Positions 52,304-61,348 of a stretch of 64,000 bases of DNA are shown piece by piece. The stretch is from positions 3,720,001 through 3,784,000 of the forward strand of contig OY970235.1 in the NCBI GenBank assembly GCA_963714145.1, given 5' to 3'. This stretch comes from JBBWZH01 sp035544115 (GTDB lineage: Bacteria; Actinomycetota; Actinomycetes; Mycobacteriales; CADCTP01). The stretch's first letter is position 1; the number at the start of each line of letters is the position of its first letter. Made by a program: the position numbers and the translations under genes. The notes under the pieces were generated by a model that was given only the letters and a program-made list of their open reading frames with translations, searched no databases and was not told where the DNA came from.

Positions 52304-55300
52304 TCATCCGGCGCCGACCCGGAGCACGGCGTCCAGCCGCTGCCGGCGGTTCGCCAGGCCGTCCACCAGCAGCGCCAGCACCAGCAGGCCGGCCAGCGCC
52401 AGCAGCAGCGCGGTGGCGAGGCCGAGGCTGGTCGCCGGCCGCGGAGTCAGCGGCGGGTCGGTCACCCCGCCGGTGAGCGCCACCAGTCCGAGCGCGGGCC
52501 GCAGCAGCAGCGGGAGGAGTACCCCGGCGATCGCGCCGGCCAGCCCGGCCGCGGCCACCACCGGGCCCAGCTCCAGCGCCGCGACCAGCCGGCCCCGGCC
52601 GGGCGCCAGCCCGAGCGTGCGCAGGTAGGAGACGGTCCGGTTGCGGGCGGCCGCGGTCGCCAGCACGACGAGCAGCAGGGCGACCCCGGCGTAGCCGGCC
52701 ACCGCCGCGCCGGCCCCGGCGAGCAGCCGCAGTGTCCCGGCCAGCAGCGGCGACCGGGTGCTCGCGGCGAGCCAGCCCGCCCTGGTCTGCGCGGCCGCGC
52801 CGGGGACCGCCGCGGCAACGGCCTGGACCGCGGCGCCGGCACCCGGACCGGTCGCCCAGGCCACCGCGCCGCTGACCCCGGCCAGCGGCGCGCCGAGCAC
52901 CGCCGCCACCGCCGCCCGGTCGACCACCAGCGTGTCGCCGGGCAGCCAGCCGGCCGGCGACACCGACAGCGCGCCGAGCACGGCCGCCGGGTACTGCTTG
53001 CCGTTCAGGCTCAGCCGGGCCGGCTGGGCGGCGATCCGGGCCGCCAGTTCCGGGCTGGCCAGCACCGGGATCGACGGCGCCGGGCCGGCTCGGGCGGCCA
53101 GCCGGGTCAGCTCGCCGTGGTAGGGCAGCGGGGTGTCCCGCAGCACGCTGTCGTACCCGGCCGCGTCCACCAGCAGCAGCCGGACCGCGCCGTAGCTGTC
53201 GCCGGCGACGTAGGCGGTGTCCGGCCGGATACCGCCGACCGCGGCGTGCCGGACCCCGGGCGCCCGGGCGATCCCGGCCAGCGCCGCCGGGGCGCCAGCC
53301 GGCGCCATGACCCGGGCCTCGGCGCCGACCCGCTCCCAGGCCGCGTACGCCTGCCCGTCGACCAGCGCGGCCCGCAGCAGGCCGGCGCCGACCGCCAGCG
53401 TGCCGGCCAGGGTGAGCACCAGCAGCGGCAGCGGGCCGGCGCCCCAGGAGGTGGCCGCCCGGCTCATCCCGACCGGGCCCACCGCGCCCCGGCTGCGCCC
53501 GGCCAGCGCCCGCAGCCAGCGCAGCGGCCACGGAAAGCCGCGCAGCACGGCGGCGGTGGCCACGCCGGCCAGCAGCAACGGGGTGCCGGCCAGCAGCAGA
53601 TCGACGCCGCCGGTCCGGTCCGGCAGCAACCCGCGGCCGCGGACCGCGACGGTGCCGCCGACCGCCAGTGCCACCAGCACCCCCTCGGCCACCAGCCGCC
53701 GCGGCGCGCCCCGGCCGGCCGCGCCCCGGCCGGCCCGGCCGCGGGTGGCCCAGCCGGGGCCGGCCCGGCCGCGGGTGGTCCGGCCGGCCGGCCGGGCGGC
53801 ACCAGCGGTGGCGGCGCGGACCGCCAGCACCGGCGGCGCCAGCACCGCGACCGCGGCGAGCAGCCCGAGCGGCAGCAGCCCACCCGGTTCGGTCGGGGTG
53901 AGCGCGGCGGCCCCGGCCGCACCGAGCGCGACGCCGGCCGCGGTGACCGCCGCCGCCTCGGCACCGGCCCGGACCGCGATCCCGGCCCGCCCGGCGCCGC
54001 GGGCGTGCTGCAGCGCGATGTCCGCGGCCCGGCGGCCGACCAGCAGGTGCGCGGCCAGCACGACCACCAGCCCGCCCACCCCGACCAGCGCGGTCAGCAC
54101 CAGCGAGACCAGCGCCAGCACGGCCCGCTGCCGGACCGCGAAGTCGGCCAGCGGGGCCGCCAGCGGGCTGCGCAGCACCGGCGGGTCGGCGGTGGCGTCC
54201 GGGTAGACCAGTTCGGGGCGGGCCAGCAGGGCGTCCACCGCCGCGCGGACCGCCGGGACGTCCCGGGCGCGCAGCCGTGGCACCGCGGCAAGCTGGTATG
54301 TCGCGGTGAACCCGGCGCCGGGCAGGGCCGCCACCGCCGCCGCCAGCCCGGGCCCGGCCACCAGGGCGGTCGCGTCCGAGCCGGCCGGAGCGAGCAGGCC
54401 GGCCGACCGGCGCCAGACCGGCGCACCGGCGTCGACCGGTGCGAAGACACCGCTGACCCGCAGCGTGACCGGCGCGGCTCCAGGACGCGGGACGACCCGC
54501 AGCAGCGAGCCGACCCGGGCGCCGAGCGCGGTCGCCACCGGGCCGGCCAGCCCGACCGCCAGCGGTGCCGGCGGGCCAGGACCGGGCCGGCCCGGCACCG
54601 GCTGCCCGCCCAGCACCCAGCGCACCCCGGCGTCCTCCGCCCAGACATCCATCAACCGCAGCCGGCCGACTCCGGCCTCCGGCCCAGCACCCACCCCAGC
54701 GCCCGGCCCGGGGGCCGGAGTCGCCCCCGACCCGGAGGCCGAGGTTGAACCGGGGGCAGACGTCGGACCCGGCCCGGGGGCCGAGGTCGGACCCGACCCG
54801 GGGGCCGGGGCGGGGTCCGAACCGGGGGCCGGGGCTCGCGTCGGGCCTCGTGGGGCGGCGGCGAGCGGGAGCGGGAGGCTGGCCACCACCGCCGACGGTG
54901 GGCCGGCGACCCCGGCCAGCGCCGGCAGCGGGTCGACCACCCCGGCCAGCGCGGCCGCGTTCAGCCGCACGGTGGCGCCGTCCACCGGCACGGCGCCGTC
55001 CGGGAGACCGGCCAGCGGGCGTACCGGTTGCTCGGCGGTCAGCGCCGCCCCGGCGTCCCGGACCGCGGCCCGCGCGCCATCGTCCACTGTGGACAGAAGG
55101 AGCCGGGGCAGCGCGACCGCGCCGGCCGCGCTGCCGGCGATCAGGGCGGTCAGCGCCAGCACCAGCCACCGGTCGACCCAAGCGCGGCGGCCGGCCAACC
55201 GCACCGAGAACCCCGCGCCGCGCAGCCCGGCCACCCCGGGCCGAGCCGCAGCCCCGGACCGGGCCGCACCCCCGGGCCGGGCCGCACCCCCGGGCCGGGC

Positions 55301-55390
55301 CGCACCCCCGGGCCGGGCCGCGGCCCCGAGCCGGGCCGCGGCCCCGAGCCGGGCGGCGGCCCGCCGAACCACGAGCCGGATCGCCGCCAC
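52304..55390 (-). CDS. FtsX-like ABC transporter permease
   Basis: A 1,028-residue membrane protein with the duplicated MacB/FtsX permease layout: one helix near residue 75 (WLVLALTALIAGSAAGAVAL), a large extracellular region with a Pro/Ala/Gly linker (about 205-240), a block of four helices at 420-520, a second extracellular region containing LPYHGELTRLAARAGP and ARLSLNGKQYPAAVLG, and a final helix block. The N-terminus has repeated AARPGG/AARLGA units coded by 18-bp DNA repeats (about 55255-55340), an oddity of this protein. GTG at 55390 follows AAGGGGGG. It is the first gene of an operon with two ATPases 100 bp downstream; such exporters handle lipids or peptides. Confidence 0.87.
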   Translation of the reverse strand: MAAIRLVVRRAAARLGAAARLGAAARPGGAARPGGAARPGGAARSGAAARPGVAGLRGAGFSVRLAGRRAWVDRWLVLALTALIAGSAAGAVALPRLLLSTVDDGARAAVRDAGAALTAEQPVRPLAGLPDGAVPVDGATVRLNAAALAGVVDPLPALAGVAGPPSAVVASLPLPLAAAPRGPTRAPAPGSDPAPAPGSGPTSAPGPGPTSAPGSTSASGSGATPAPGPGAGVGAGPEAGVGRLRLMDVWAEDAGVRWVLGGQPVPGRPGPGPPAPLAVGLAGPVATALGARVGSLLRVVPRPGAAPVTLRVSGVFAPVDAGAPVWRRSAGLLAPAGSDATALVAGPGLAAAVAALPGAGFTATYQLAAVPRLRARDVPAVRAAVDALLARPELVYPDATADPPVLRSPLAAPLADFAVRQRAVLALVSLVLTALVGVGGLVVVLAAHLLVGRRAADIALQHARGAGRAGIAVRAGAEAAAVTAAGVALGAAGAAALTPTEPGGLLPLGLLAAVAVLAPPVLAVRAATAGAARPAGRTTRGRAGPGWATRGRAGRGAAGRGAPRRLVAEGVLVALAVGGTVAVRGRGLLPDRTGGVDLLLAGTPLLLAGVATAAVLRGFPWPLRWLRALAGRSRGAVGPVGMSRAATSWGAGPLPLLVLTLAGTLAVGAGLLRAALVDGQAYAAWERVGAEARVMAPAGAPAALAGIARAPGVRHAAVGGIRPDTAYVAGDSYGAVRLLLVDAAGYDSVLRDTPLPYHGELTRLAARAGPAPSIPVLASPELAARIAAQPARLSLNGKQYPAAVLGALSVSPAGWLPGDTLVVDRAAVAAVLGAPLAGVSGAVAWATGPGAGAAVQAVAAAVPGAAAQTRAGWLAASTRSPLLAGTLRLLAGAGAAVAGYAGVALLLVVLATAAARNRTVSYLRTLGLAPGRGRLVAALELGPVVAAAGLAGAIAGVLLPLLLRPALGLVALTGGVTDPPLTPRPATSLGLATALLLALAGLLVLALLVDGLANRRQRLDAVLRVGAG

Positions 55391-55434
55391 TGACGCGTCC
55401 CCCCTTCAGGCCACGGTGGTGCCGGCCCACGGTA

Positions 55435-55450
55435 GTGAGAGCGCTCTCAC
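55435..55450. promoter_or_regulatory. perfect LacI-family operator palindrome
   Basis: GTGAGAGCGCTCTCAC is a perfect 16-bp palindrome with the AGCGCT core of LacI-family (CebR-like) operators. It lies between the divergent permease gene (45 bp away) and the aminotransferase operon (136 bp away), so it could control either or both. Confidence 0.7.
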
Positions 55451-55585
55451 GAAGACAAGCCCGAACCGGGCGGGACCGCCGAACAGGGCCTCCGACCGGC
55501 CCCGTTCAGCATCCGTCCAGTTGATGTCCAGTCGTGCCTGAAACTCTGCGTCTAGGCGATCCAGCACTGCCGCGGGAGGAAATGA

Positions 55586-57007
55586 GTGCCCGAGCTGATC
55601 AGTCTTGACCGGTGCGAGCAGATGTCGATCAGGCAAGTGCAGTCGCTCTACCGGAAGTACGTGAGCCGCAGTCAGGTCTCGCTGATCACCTCGTTCGGCT
55701 TCGGCCGGCAGCTGATCGAGCGTGCCGAGGGGCCGTGGATCTACACCACCGAAGGGCGGCGGATCCTCGATTTCACCGGGGCGGTCGGCGTCCTCAACCA
55801 CGGCCACAACCACCCCCGGATCCTGGCCGCGCGCCAGCGGTTCCAGCAGCGGCAGCGGATGGAGGTACACAAGGCGTTCTTCTCCAACTACGTCGCCGCG
55901 CTGAGCCACAACGTCGCCGCGCTGCTACCTGGTGACCTCGACATCTCCTACTTCCCGAACTCCGGGGCCGAGGCCAACGAGGGCGCCATCAAGATGGCGT
56001 ACAAGTACCACGGCGGCCAGCGGAACACGATCCTGCGTGCCGATATCAGCTTCCATGGCAAGACGCTCGGCGCCGGGAGCCTGACCGGTTCGGCCGAGAA
56101 CTCGTTCCGGTTCCCCGGCATCCCCGGCGCGGTCGTCTACCCCTACGGCGACGTGGCCGCGGTCCGCGCCGAGGTGGAGCGGGCCCGCACCGCCGCCGGC
56201 TGCGACGTCTACGCGATCCTGGTCGAGCCGTTCAGCGCGTCCAGCATGCGGTCCTGGTCCGAGTCGGCGCTGCGGGAGCTGCGCGCGCTCTGCACGGCCG
56301 AGGACATCATCCTGATCTTCGACGAGATCTACACCGGCTGGGGCAAGACCGGGTCGCTGTTCTACTTCATGCGCCACCCCGACCTGGTGCCGGACATCGT
56401 CACGTACTCCAAGTCGTTCGGCGGCGGCAAGGCGTCGATCTCCGGCTACACCGCCCGGGAGCCGATCTTCCGGCGCGCCTACGACCGGCTCACCGACGTC
56501 ATCCTGCACACGACCACGTACTACGGCTTCGGCGAGGAGACCGCGACCGCGATCGAGGCGGTCAACATCGTCGTCGAGGACGACTACCCGGCCCGGGCCC
56601 GGGCGATCGAACGGGTCCTCCGCCCCGGGCTGGAGCGGCTGGCCAAGGAGTACCCGGAGATCGTGCAGCGGACCAGCGGGGCCGGCGCGCTGCACGGGCT
56701 GTTCCTCGGCGGCGGCCCGAAGGTGCTCGACCTGGCCGCCAAGCTGGCCCCGGCCGGGGTCGTCCGCGACCCGCAGTTCCGCACCAAGATGGTGACCTGC
56801 GCGGTGATCGCGGAGCTGTACCGGGAGCACGGCATCCTCACCTACTACAGCCCCAACGTGGAGAACCCGTTGGTGATCGCGCCGCCGCTGGTGACCGAGC
56901 CGGCGGAGGTGGAGTACTTCCTGGACTGCCTGGAGCGGACGCTGGCGAAACCGCCGGCGCGGCTGCTGGGTGCGTTCGTCCGCGACAAGTTGGTGCCCTG
57001 GGCGTGA
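55586..57007 (+). CDS. PLP-dependent class III aminotransferase
   Basis: A 473-residue enzyme. LDFTGAVGVLNHGHNHPRI and FPNSGAEANEGAIKMAYKY are the typical N-terminal and SGxEAxE motifs, ILIFDEIYTGWGKTG holds the Asp that contacts the PLP nitrogen, and TYSKSFGGGKASISG contains the Schiff-base lysine. It is similar in layout to diaminobutyrate/ornithine-type and sugar-type class III enzymes, so it could install an amino group on a keto-sugar or act on an amino acid. GTG at 55586 follows GGAGGAAAT. It is the first gene of an eight-gene operon whose other members handle polyprenyl-linked sugars, so a nucleotide-sugar or lipid-sugar substrate is plausible. Confidence 0.87.
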   Translation: MPELISLDRCEQMSIRQVQSLYRKYVSRSQVSLITSFGFGRQLIERAEGPWIYTTEGRRILDFTGAVGVLNHGHNHPRILAARQRFQQRQRMEVHKAFFSNYVAALSHNVAALLPGDLDISYFPNSGAEANEGAIKMAYKYHGGQRNTILRADISFHGKTLGAGSLTGSAENSFRFPGIPGAVVYPYGDVAAVRAEVERARTAAGCDVYAILVEPFSASSMRSWSESALRELRALCTAEDIILIFDEIYTGWGKTGSLFYFMRHPDLVPDIVTYSKSFGGGKASISGYTAREPIFRRAYDRLTDVILHTTTYYGFGEETATAIEAVNIVVEDDYPARARAIERVLRPGLERLAKEYPEIVQRTSGAGALHGLFLGGGPKVLDLAAKLAPAGVVRDPQFRTKMVTCAVIAELYREHGILTYYSPNVENPLVIAPPLVTEPAEVEYFLDCLERTLAKPPARLLGAFVRDKLVPWA

Positions 57008-57046
57008 CGACGTGACCTGGACGCCGTCGGGACAGAAGGGGCCACA

Positions 57047-58081
57047 ATGCACGTCCTGGTGACCGGTGGTACCGGCATGCTCGGTGGCCACCTGGTCCGC
57101 CGGCTCGCCGAGCGGGGCGACCGGGTCCGGGCCGTCGACCTGCGGCAGCCGGCGAGCCCGCAGCCGGGCACCGAGTACCTGGTCGGCGACGTCCGGGACG
57201 GCGACCTGATGGCGCGGGCCGCCGCCGGGGTGGACGCGGTCGTGCACTGCGCCGCGGCGCTGCCGAGCTACCCGGACGCGGAGATCCGCTCGGTCATCGT
57301 CGGCGGCACCCGGACCGTTCTGGGTGCCTGCCAGCGGGCCGGCGTCGGGCACGTGGTGCACATCTCCTCGACCGCCGTGTACGGGCTGCCGGACCGGGTG
57401 CCGACCACCGAGGACGCGCCGATCGCGCCGGTGGACACCTACAGCACGGCCAAGGCGGCCGCCGAGGAGGTGTGCCAGCGGTACCGCGCCGACGGCCAGC
57501 TGCTGACCGTGCTGCGACCGAAGACGTTCGTCGGGCCGGGCCGGCTCGGGCTGTTCTCGATGCTGTTCGAGTGGGCCGACGACGGCCACCACTTCCCCGT
57601 GCTCGGCCGCGGCGACGTGCGGATCCAGATGCTCGCGATCGACGACCTGCTGGACGGGGTGCTGCTGGCGCTGGCCGCCGCACCGGCGGCGGCCGGCGGC
57701 ACCTACAACCTGGGCGCCACCGAGTTCGGCACGCTGCGCGAGGACTTCCAGGCCGTGCTGGACGCGGCCGGACACGGCAAGCGGGTGATCCGGCTGCCGG
57801 CCGCGCCGGCGCTGGCGGTACTGCGGCTGCTCGGCCGGACCGGACTCTCCCCGGTCTACGGCCGGCTGCTCAGCAAGCTGACCGCGGACTCGTACGTCAG
57901 CGTCGAGCGGGCCCGCGACCAGCTCGGTTTCACCCCCCGCTACTCGAACCAGGACGCGGTACTGCGGACGTTCGCGTGGTGGCGGGCCGAACGCACGGCC
58001 GGCCGGCTCGCCGGGCCGGGCCGCACCAGTCGGGACGCCTGGCGGCAGGGCGCCCTGGGATGGGCGAAGGCGCTGTTCTGA
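57047..58081 (+). CDS. NAD-dependent epimerase/dehydratase
   Basis: A 344-residue extended short-chain dehydrogenase. HVLVTGGTGMLGGHLVRRL is the NAD-binding glycine motif, VVHCAAALPSYPD and HISSTAVYG give the Ser, and TYSTAKAAAEEV is the YxxxK catalytic pair. The C-terminus (YSNQDAVLRTFAWWRAE) matches sugar epimerases of this type. It probably acts on a nucleotide sugar or a lipid-linked keto-sugar made with the upstream aminotransferase, 39 bp away. Confidence 0.88.
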   Translation: MHVLVTGGTGMLGGHLVRRLAERGDRVRAVDLRQPASPQPGTEYLVGDVRDGDLMARAAAGVDAVVHCAAALPSYPDAEIRSVIVGGTRTVLGACQRAGVGHVVHISSTAVYGLPDRVPTTEDAPIAPVDTYSTAKAAAEEVCQRYRADGQLLTVLRPKTFVGPGRLGLFSMLFEWADDGHHFPVLGRGDVRIQMLAIDDLLDGVLLALAAAPAAAGGTYNLGATEFGTLREDFQAVLDAAGHGKRVIRLPAAPALAVLRLLGRTGLSPVYGRLLSKLTADSYVSVERARDQLGFTPRYSNQDAVLRTFAWWRAERTAGRLAGPGRTSRDAWRQGALGWAKALF

Positions 58082-58127
58082 TGGCCCCCCGCCCTCGACC
58101 TCGCCCCCGACCTAGACAGGAGTGACC

Positions 58128-59096
58128 ATGGTTGCCGCTGACCCACCGTTAGCGGCGCCCCTCGCCGGAGTGGCGGGGGCGCCGCTGGTCCGCCGCCGCG
58201 GCCGGCTTGCCAGCCTGGCCGCCCTGGCCCGGCCGGGCCAGTGGACCAAGTGCCTGCTCGCGGTGCCGCTGGCGCTGCTGGACTCGCCGACCTGGTCGCT
58301 GCCGGCGACCGCCCGGGTGGCCTGGGCGGTGCTCGCCTTCGTGCTCGCCTCGTCGGTGGTCTACGTCATCAACGACATCGGCGACCGGGAGATCGACCGC
58401 CGGCATCCGGTGAAACGGCTGCGGCCGATCGCGGCCGACCAGGTCACCGTGCGGGCCGCCGGCTGGTTCGCGGCCGGGCTGGCGCTGGCGCTGGCCGCGG
58501 TGCTGGCCGCCGCCTCCGCGATCGCCTGGTGGCCGCTGTTCGCCTACCTGGTGCTCAACATCGTCTACAGCCGCTGGCTCAAGCACATCCCGCTGCTGGA
58601 CGTCTTCGCGGTGGCGAGCGGGTTCGTGCTGCGGGCCGTGCAGGGCTACGTGGCGAGCGGCATCCCGATGTCCGAGTGGTTGCTGATCTGCGTGTTCAGC
58701 GCCTGCCTGCTGCTCAGCCTGGGCAAGCGGCGGCACGAGCTGATCGCCACCGGCGGCGCGCACCGGCCGGCGCTCACCGGGTACTCGGTACCGCTGCTGG
58801 ACCAGCTGATCACGCTCTGCGCGGCGCTCACCCTCACCACCTGCCTGCTCTACCTCGGCACTGACGCGCCGCCGATCTCGGGCGGCCGGATCGTCCTGCT
58901 GGTCTCGGTGCCGTGCGCGCTGTTCGCGGTGTTCCGGTACCTGCAGACGCTGTGGCTCGAAGGCGGCGGCGGCAACCCGGTCGGCGCGCTGGTCGGCGAC
59001 CCGGTGATGGTCGCGACGTTCGCGGTGTGGACGGTCGCCGCCGGGCTCGCCGCCCTGACCGACAGCCACCCCGCACTGGTGTCGTGGCTCACCTGA
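58128..59096 (+). CDS. UbiA-family prenyltransferase (decaprenyl-phosphate phosphoribosyltransferase type)
   Basis: A 322-residue integral membrane protein with about nine helices. RPGQWTKCLLAVPLALL begins the first helix, VVYVINDIGDREIDRRHPVK holds the first Asp-rich motif (NDxxDxxID), and VYSRWLKHIPLLDVFAVASG with the second Asp follows. This matches the DPPR-synthase branch of the UbiA superfamily, which moves a phosphorylated pentose onto decaprenyl phosphate. ATG at 58128 follows AGGAG by 5 bases. A 3' remnant of a second UbiA gene lies at 44373-44549. The operon neighbours suggest that a polyprenyl-linked sugar is built and used here. Confidence 0.87.
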   Translation: MVAADPPLAAPLAGVAGAPLVRRRGRLASLAALARPGQWTKCLLAVPLALLDSPTWSLPATARVAWAVLAFVLASSVVYVINDIGDREIDRRHPVKRLRPIAADQVTVRAAGWFAAGLALALAAVLAAASAIAWWPLFAYLVLNIVYSRWLKHIPLLDVFAVASGFVLRAVQGYVASGIPMSEWLLICVFSACLLLSLGKRRHELIATGGAHRPALTGYSVPLLDQLITLCAALTLTTCLLYLGTDAPPISGGRIVLLVSVPCALFAVFRYLQTLWLEGGGGNPVGALVGDPVMVATFAVWTVAAGLAALTDSHPALVSWLT

Positions 59097-59148
59097 GCAG
59101 GCCGCCGGACCTCCCGCGAACCACCGCCCGGACCAGGAGAGGTGTGCA

Positions 59149-60189
59149 GTGACTACGCCGGTATCGGTATCCGTGATCGTCCCTAACTACAACTACGGCG
59201 AGACGATCGGGCTGTGCCTCGCGGCGCTGCGGGCGCAGACCCACCCGCCGCTGGAGATCCTGGTCGCCGACGACGGCAGCACCGACAACTCGGTACAGGT
59301 GGCCGAGGCGCACGGGGCCACGGTGCTGCGCACCGGCGGCCGGGGCGGCGCGGCCAAGGTACGCAACCTCGGCGCCGCCCACGCCCGCGGCGAGGTGCTG
59401 CTGTTCGTCGACTCCGACGTGGCGGTGCCGCCGGACACGATCGAGCGGGTGGTCGCGGTGCTCCGGGCGGAACCGGGGGTCGGCGCGCTCTGCGGGATGT
59501 ACGAGCCGGAGCCGCTGGTGCGCGACAGCCTGGTGCAGGAATGCCGGGCGCTGCAGGCCTACTACTGGCGGATCACCTCGGAGGGCCCGGTCAGCTTCCT
59601 GTTCTCGGCGATCTGCGGGATGCGCGCCGAGGTGTTCACCGAGATGGGGCCGTTCCTGGAGGGGTTGCCGGACAACGAGGAGGTCGAGTACGGCCAGCGG
59701 CTCTCGCAGCGGTACGAGATCCGGCTCACCTCGGCGATCCGCGGCCGGCACCGCGACGACGCCCTGCTCTGGCCGCTGCTGAAGAAGATCTTCCGCCGGT
59801 GCCGGCTGCGGGTGCCGCTCTACGCGCAGCGGCGGCGGTTCGCCAAGGGGTTCGAGACCGCTCCCCGGGTCTGGGCCGCGCTGGCCGCCGCGCTGACCGT
59901 GCTGACGCTGCCGTTGCCGCTGCTGCTCGGCCCGGTCGCCGCGGCCGTCCCGGCGGCGCTGCTGCTGGCCTCGCTGCTCGGCGACGGCCCGATGTACCGG
60001 TTCGCCCTGAAACGCCGCGGGCTGCCGTTCACCGTGGTCTTCGCCGGCGTCCAGTTCCTGCTGAACCTGGCGATCGTGGCCGGGGTCGGGTACGGCACCG
60101 CGCAGTTCGTGCTGTCCCGGTCGTTCCGGCAGATGTACGACGTGACCCGGCCGGCCGGCGTCCCCGGGATGCGGGGCACCACCGCATGA
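59149..60189 (+). CDS. family 2 glycosyltransferase, membrane-attached (1 of 3)
   Basis: A 346-residue enzyme. The GT-A domain starts at VSVIVPNYNYGETIGLCL, has VADDGSTDNSV and the DxD motif in LLFVDSDVAVPPD, and EVEYGQRLSQRYE as an acceptor-side segment. The last 110 residues have three hydrophobic helices (LAAALTVLTLPLPLLLGPV; FTVVFAGVQFLLNLAIVAGV). The domain order is shared with the next two glycosyltransferases. It probably transfers a sugar to or from a polyprenyl carrier at the membrane. GGAG precedes the GTG start. The next reading frame overlaps its stop. Confidence 0.87.
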   Translation: MTTPVSVSVIVPNYNYGETIGLCLAALRAQTHPPLEILVADDGSTDNSVQVAEAHGATVLRTGGRGGAAKVRNLGAAHARGEVLLFVDSDVAVPPDTIERVVAVLRAEPGVGALCGMYEPEPLVRDSLVQECRALQAYYWRITSEGPVSFLFSAICGMRAEVFTEMGPFLEGLPDNEEVEYGQRLSQRYEIRLTSAIRGRHRDDALLWPLLKKIFRRCRLRVPLYAQRRRFAKGFETAPRVWAALAAALTVLTLPLPLLLGPVAAAVPAALLLASLLGDGPMYRFALKRRGLPFTVVFAGVQFLLNLAIVAGVGYGTAQFVLSRSFRQMYDVTRPAGVPGMRGTTA

Positions 60190-60290
60190 CCGAGCTTGCG
60201 AGCGAATCAATGACGCAGCGCGCTTGGAGTCTCGTGCCGGGTCCGGCGCCCGCTGTAGCCGGTGCGGTCATCGAGGCGGAGCCGGCATGA
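60186..60290 (+). CDS. 34-residue coupling reading frame between two glycosyltransferase genes
   Basis: A tiny frame whose ATG overlaps the upstream stop (ATGA at 60186) and whose TGA overlaps the next glycosyltransferase start (ATGA at 60287). The product begins MTELASESMTQRAW and ends AVIEAEPA; no domain or membrane segment. Exact double overlap suggests a translational bridge across the 97-bp gap rather than a functional protein. Third-position GC is moderate. Confidence 0.35.
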   Translation: MTELASESMTQRAWSLVPGPAPAVAGAVIEAEPA

Positions 60291-61348
60291 GCGGGCCGAC
60301 GGTGAGCGTCGTCATCCCGAGCTACAACTACGCGAAGACGCTGGGCGCCTGCCTGGCGTCGGCGTTCGCGCAGACGTACCCGCCGGCCGAGGTGATCGTC
60401 GTCGACGACCGGAGCACCGACGACTCGCCGGCCATCGCCGCCGGGTTCCCCTGCCGGCTGATCGTGCAGCCGCGCAACCGCGGCGCCGCCGCGGCCCGCA
60501 ACACCGGCGCCGCCGCCGCCACCGGCGAGATCCTGTTCTTCCTCGACTCGGACGTGGCGATGGAGCCGGACGCGATCCGGAACGCCGTCCGGCTGCTCGC
60601 CGAGGATCCCAGCCTGGGCTGCGTCTACGGGATCCACCCGCCCGAGCCGCTGATCGACGACGGCCCGATCGAGCGCTACCGGGCCCTGCACATGCACCAC
60701 GCGCTGGTGCGCGCCAGCGGCTACACGATGACCGCGGTCTTCGCGCTGGCGGCGATACCCGCGGCGGTGTTCGCCGAGATCGGGCCGTTCGACGAGAACT
60801 TCCGCGGCGCCGGCGGCGAGGACACCGAGTACAGCGACCGGCTGGCCGCCCGGTACCGGATCCTGCTCGCCCCGTCGGTGCTGGGGCGGCACGACGACGA
60901 GGACCGGTTGCGGCCGCTGCTGTCCGAGCAGTACCGGCGCGGCCAGCTGCTGCGGTTCCAGGCCGGCCACCGGTTCCGGGCGAACACGCTGAAGGTGAAC
61001 AGCCTGACCGGCGTGCTGGCCGCGGCGCTGTTCCTCGGCACCGTCGGCACGCTCCCGCTCGCGCTGATCTGGCCCGCCGTGCTGGCGCTGCCGGCGGCCG
61101 CGCTGGCCCTGTTCGCGGTCGCCGACCTGCGGCTGTCCCGGCTCGTGCTGCGGCGGCGCGGGCCGGCGTTCCTGGCCTACTTCACCGGCGTCCACTTCCT
61201 GGTGAACCTGGCGATCGTGGTCGGGGTCGCGGCCGGCACGGTGCGCGCGGCCGTGGACCCGAACTTCGGGCCGGCCCGCCGCCGGCGCCCGCTGCTGCCC
61301 CGGCTGACCCGACGCGGTCGGCAGGCCGGTTCCGCCGCCGCTGAATGA
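60287..61348 (+). CDS. family 2 glycosyltransferase, membrane-attached (2 of 3)
   Basis: A 353-residue paralogue of its neighbours: VSVVIPSYNYAKTLGACLAS, VVDDRSTDDSP, DxD in FFLDSDVAMEPD, GGEDTEYSDRLAARYR, and C-terminal helices (LAAALFLGTVGTLPLALI; HFLVNLAIVVGVAAG). ATG at 60287 is preceded by a GGCGGAG sequence. The stop overlaps the start of the third glycosyltransferase gene (ATGA). Confidence 0.87.
   Translation: MSGPTVSVVIPSYNYAKTLGACLASAFAQTYPPAEVIVVDDRSTDDSPAIAAGFPCRLIVQPRNRGAAAARNTGAAAATGEILFFLDSDVAMEPDAIRNAVRLLAEDPSLGCVYGIHPPEPLIDDGPIERYRALHMHHALVRASGYTMTAVFALAAIPAAVFAEIGPFDENFRGAGGEDTEYSDRLAARYRILLAPSVLGRHDDEDRLRPLLSEQYRRGQLLRFQAGHRFRANTLKVNSLTGVLAAALFLGTVGTLPLALIWPAVLALPAAALALFAVADLRLSRLVLRRRGPAFLAYFTGVHFLVNLAIVVGVAAGTVRAAVDPNFGPARRRRPLLPRLTRRGRQAGSAAAE

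Noticed and set aside
60224..60286. N-terminal extension of the second glycosyltransferase
   Set aside because: The GT2 domain starts right after the ATG at 60287, and the upstream codons are not glycosyltransferase-like.
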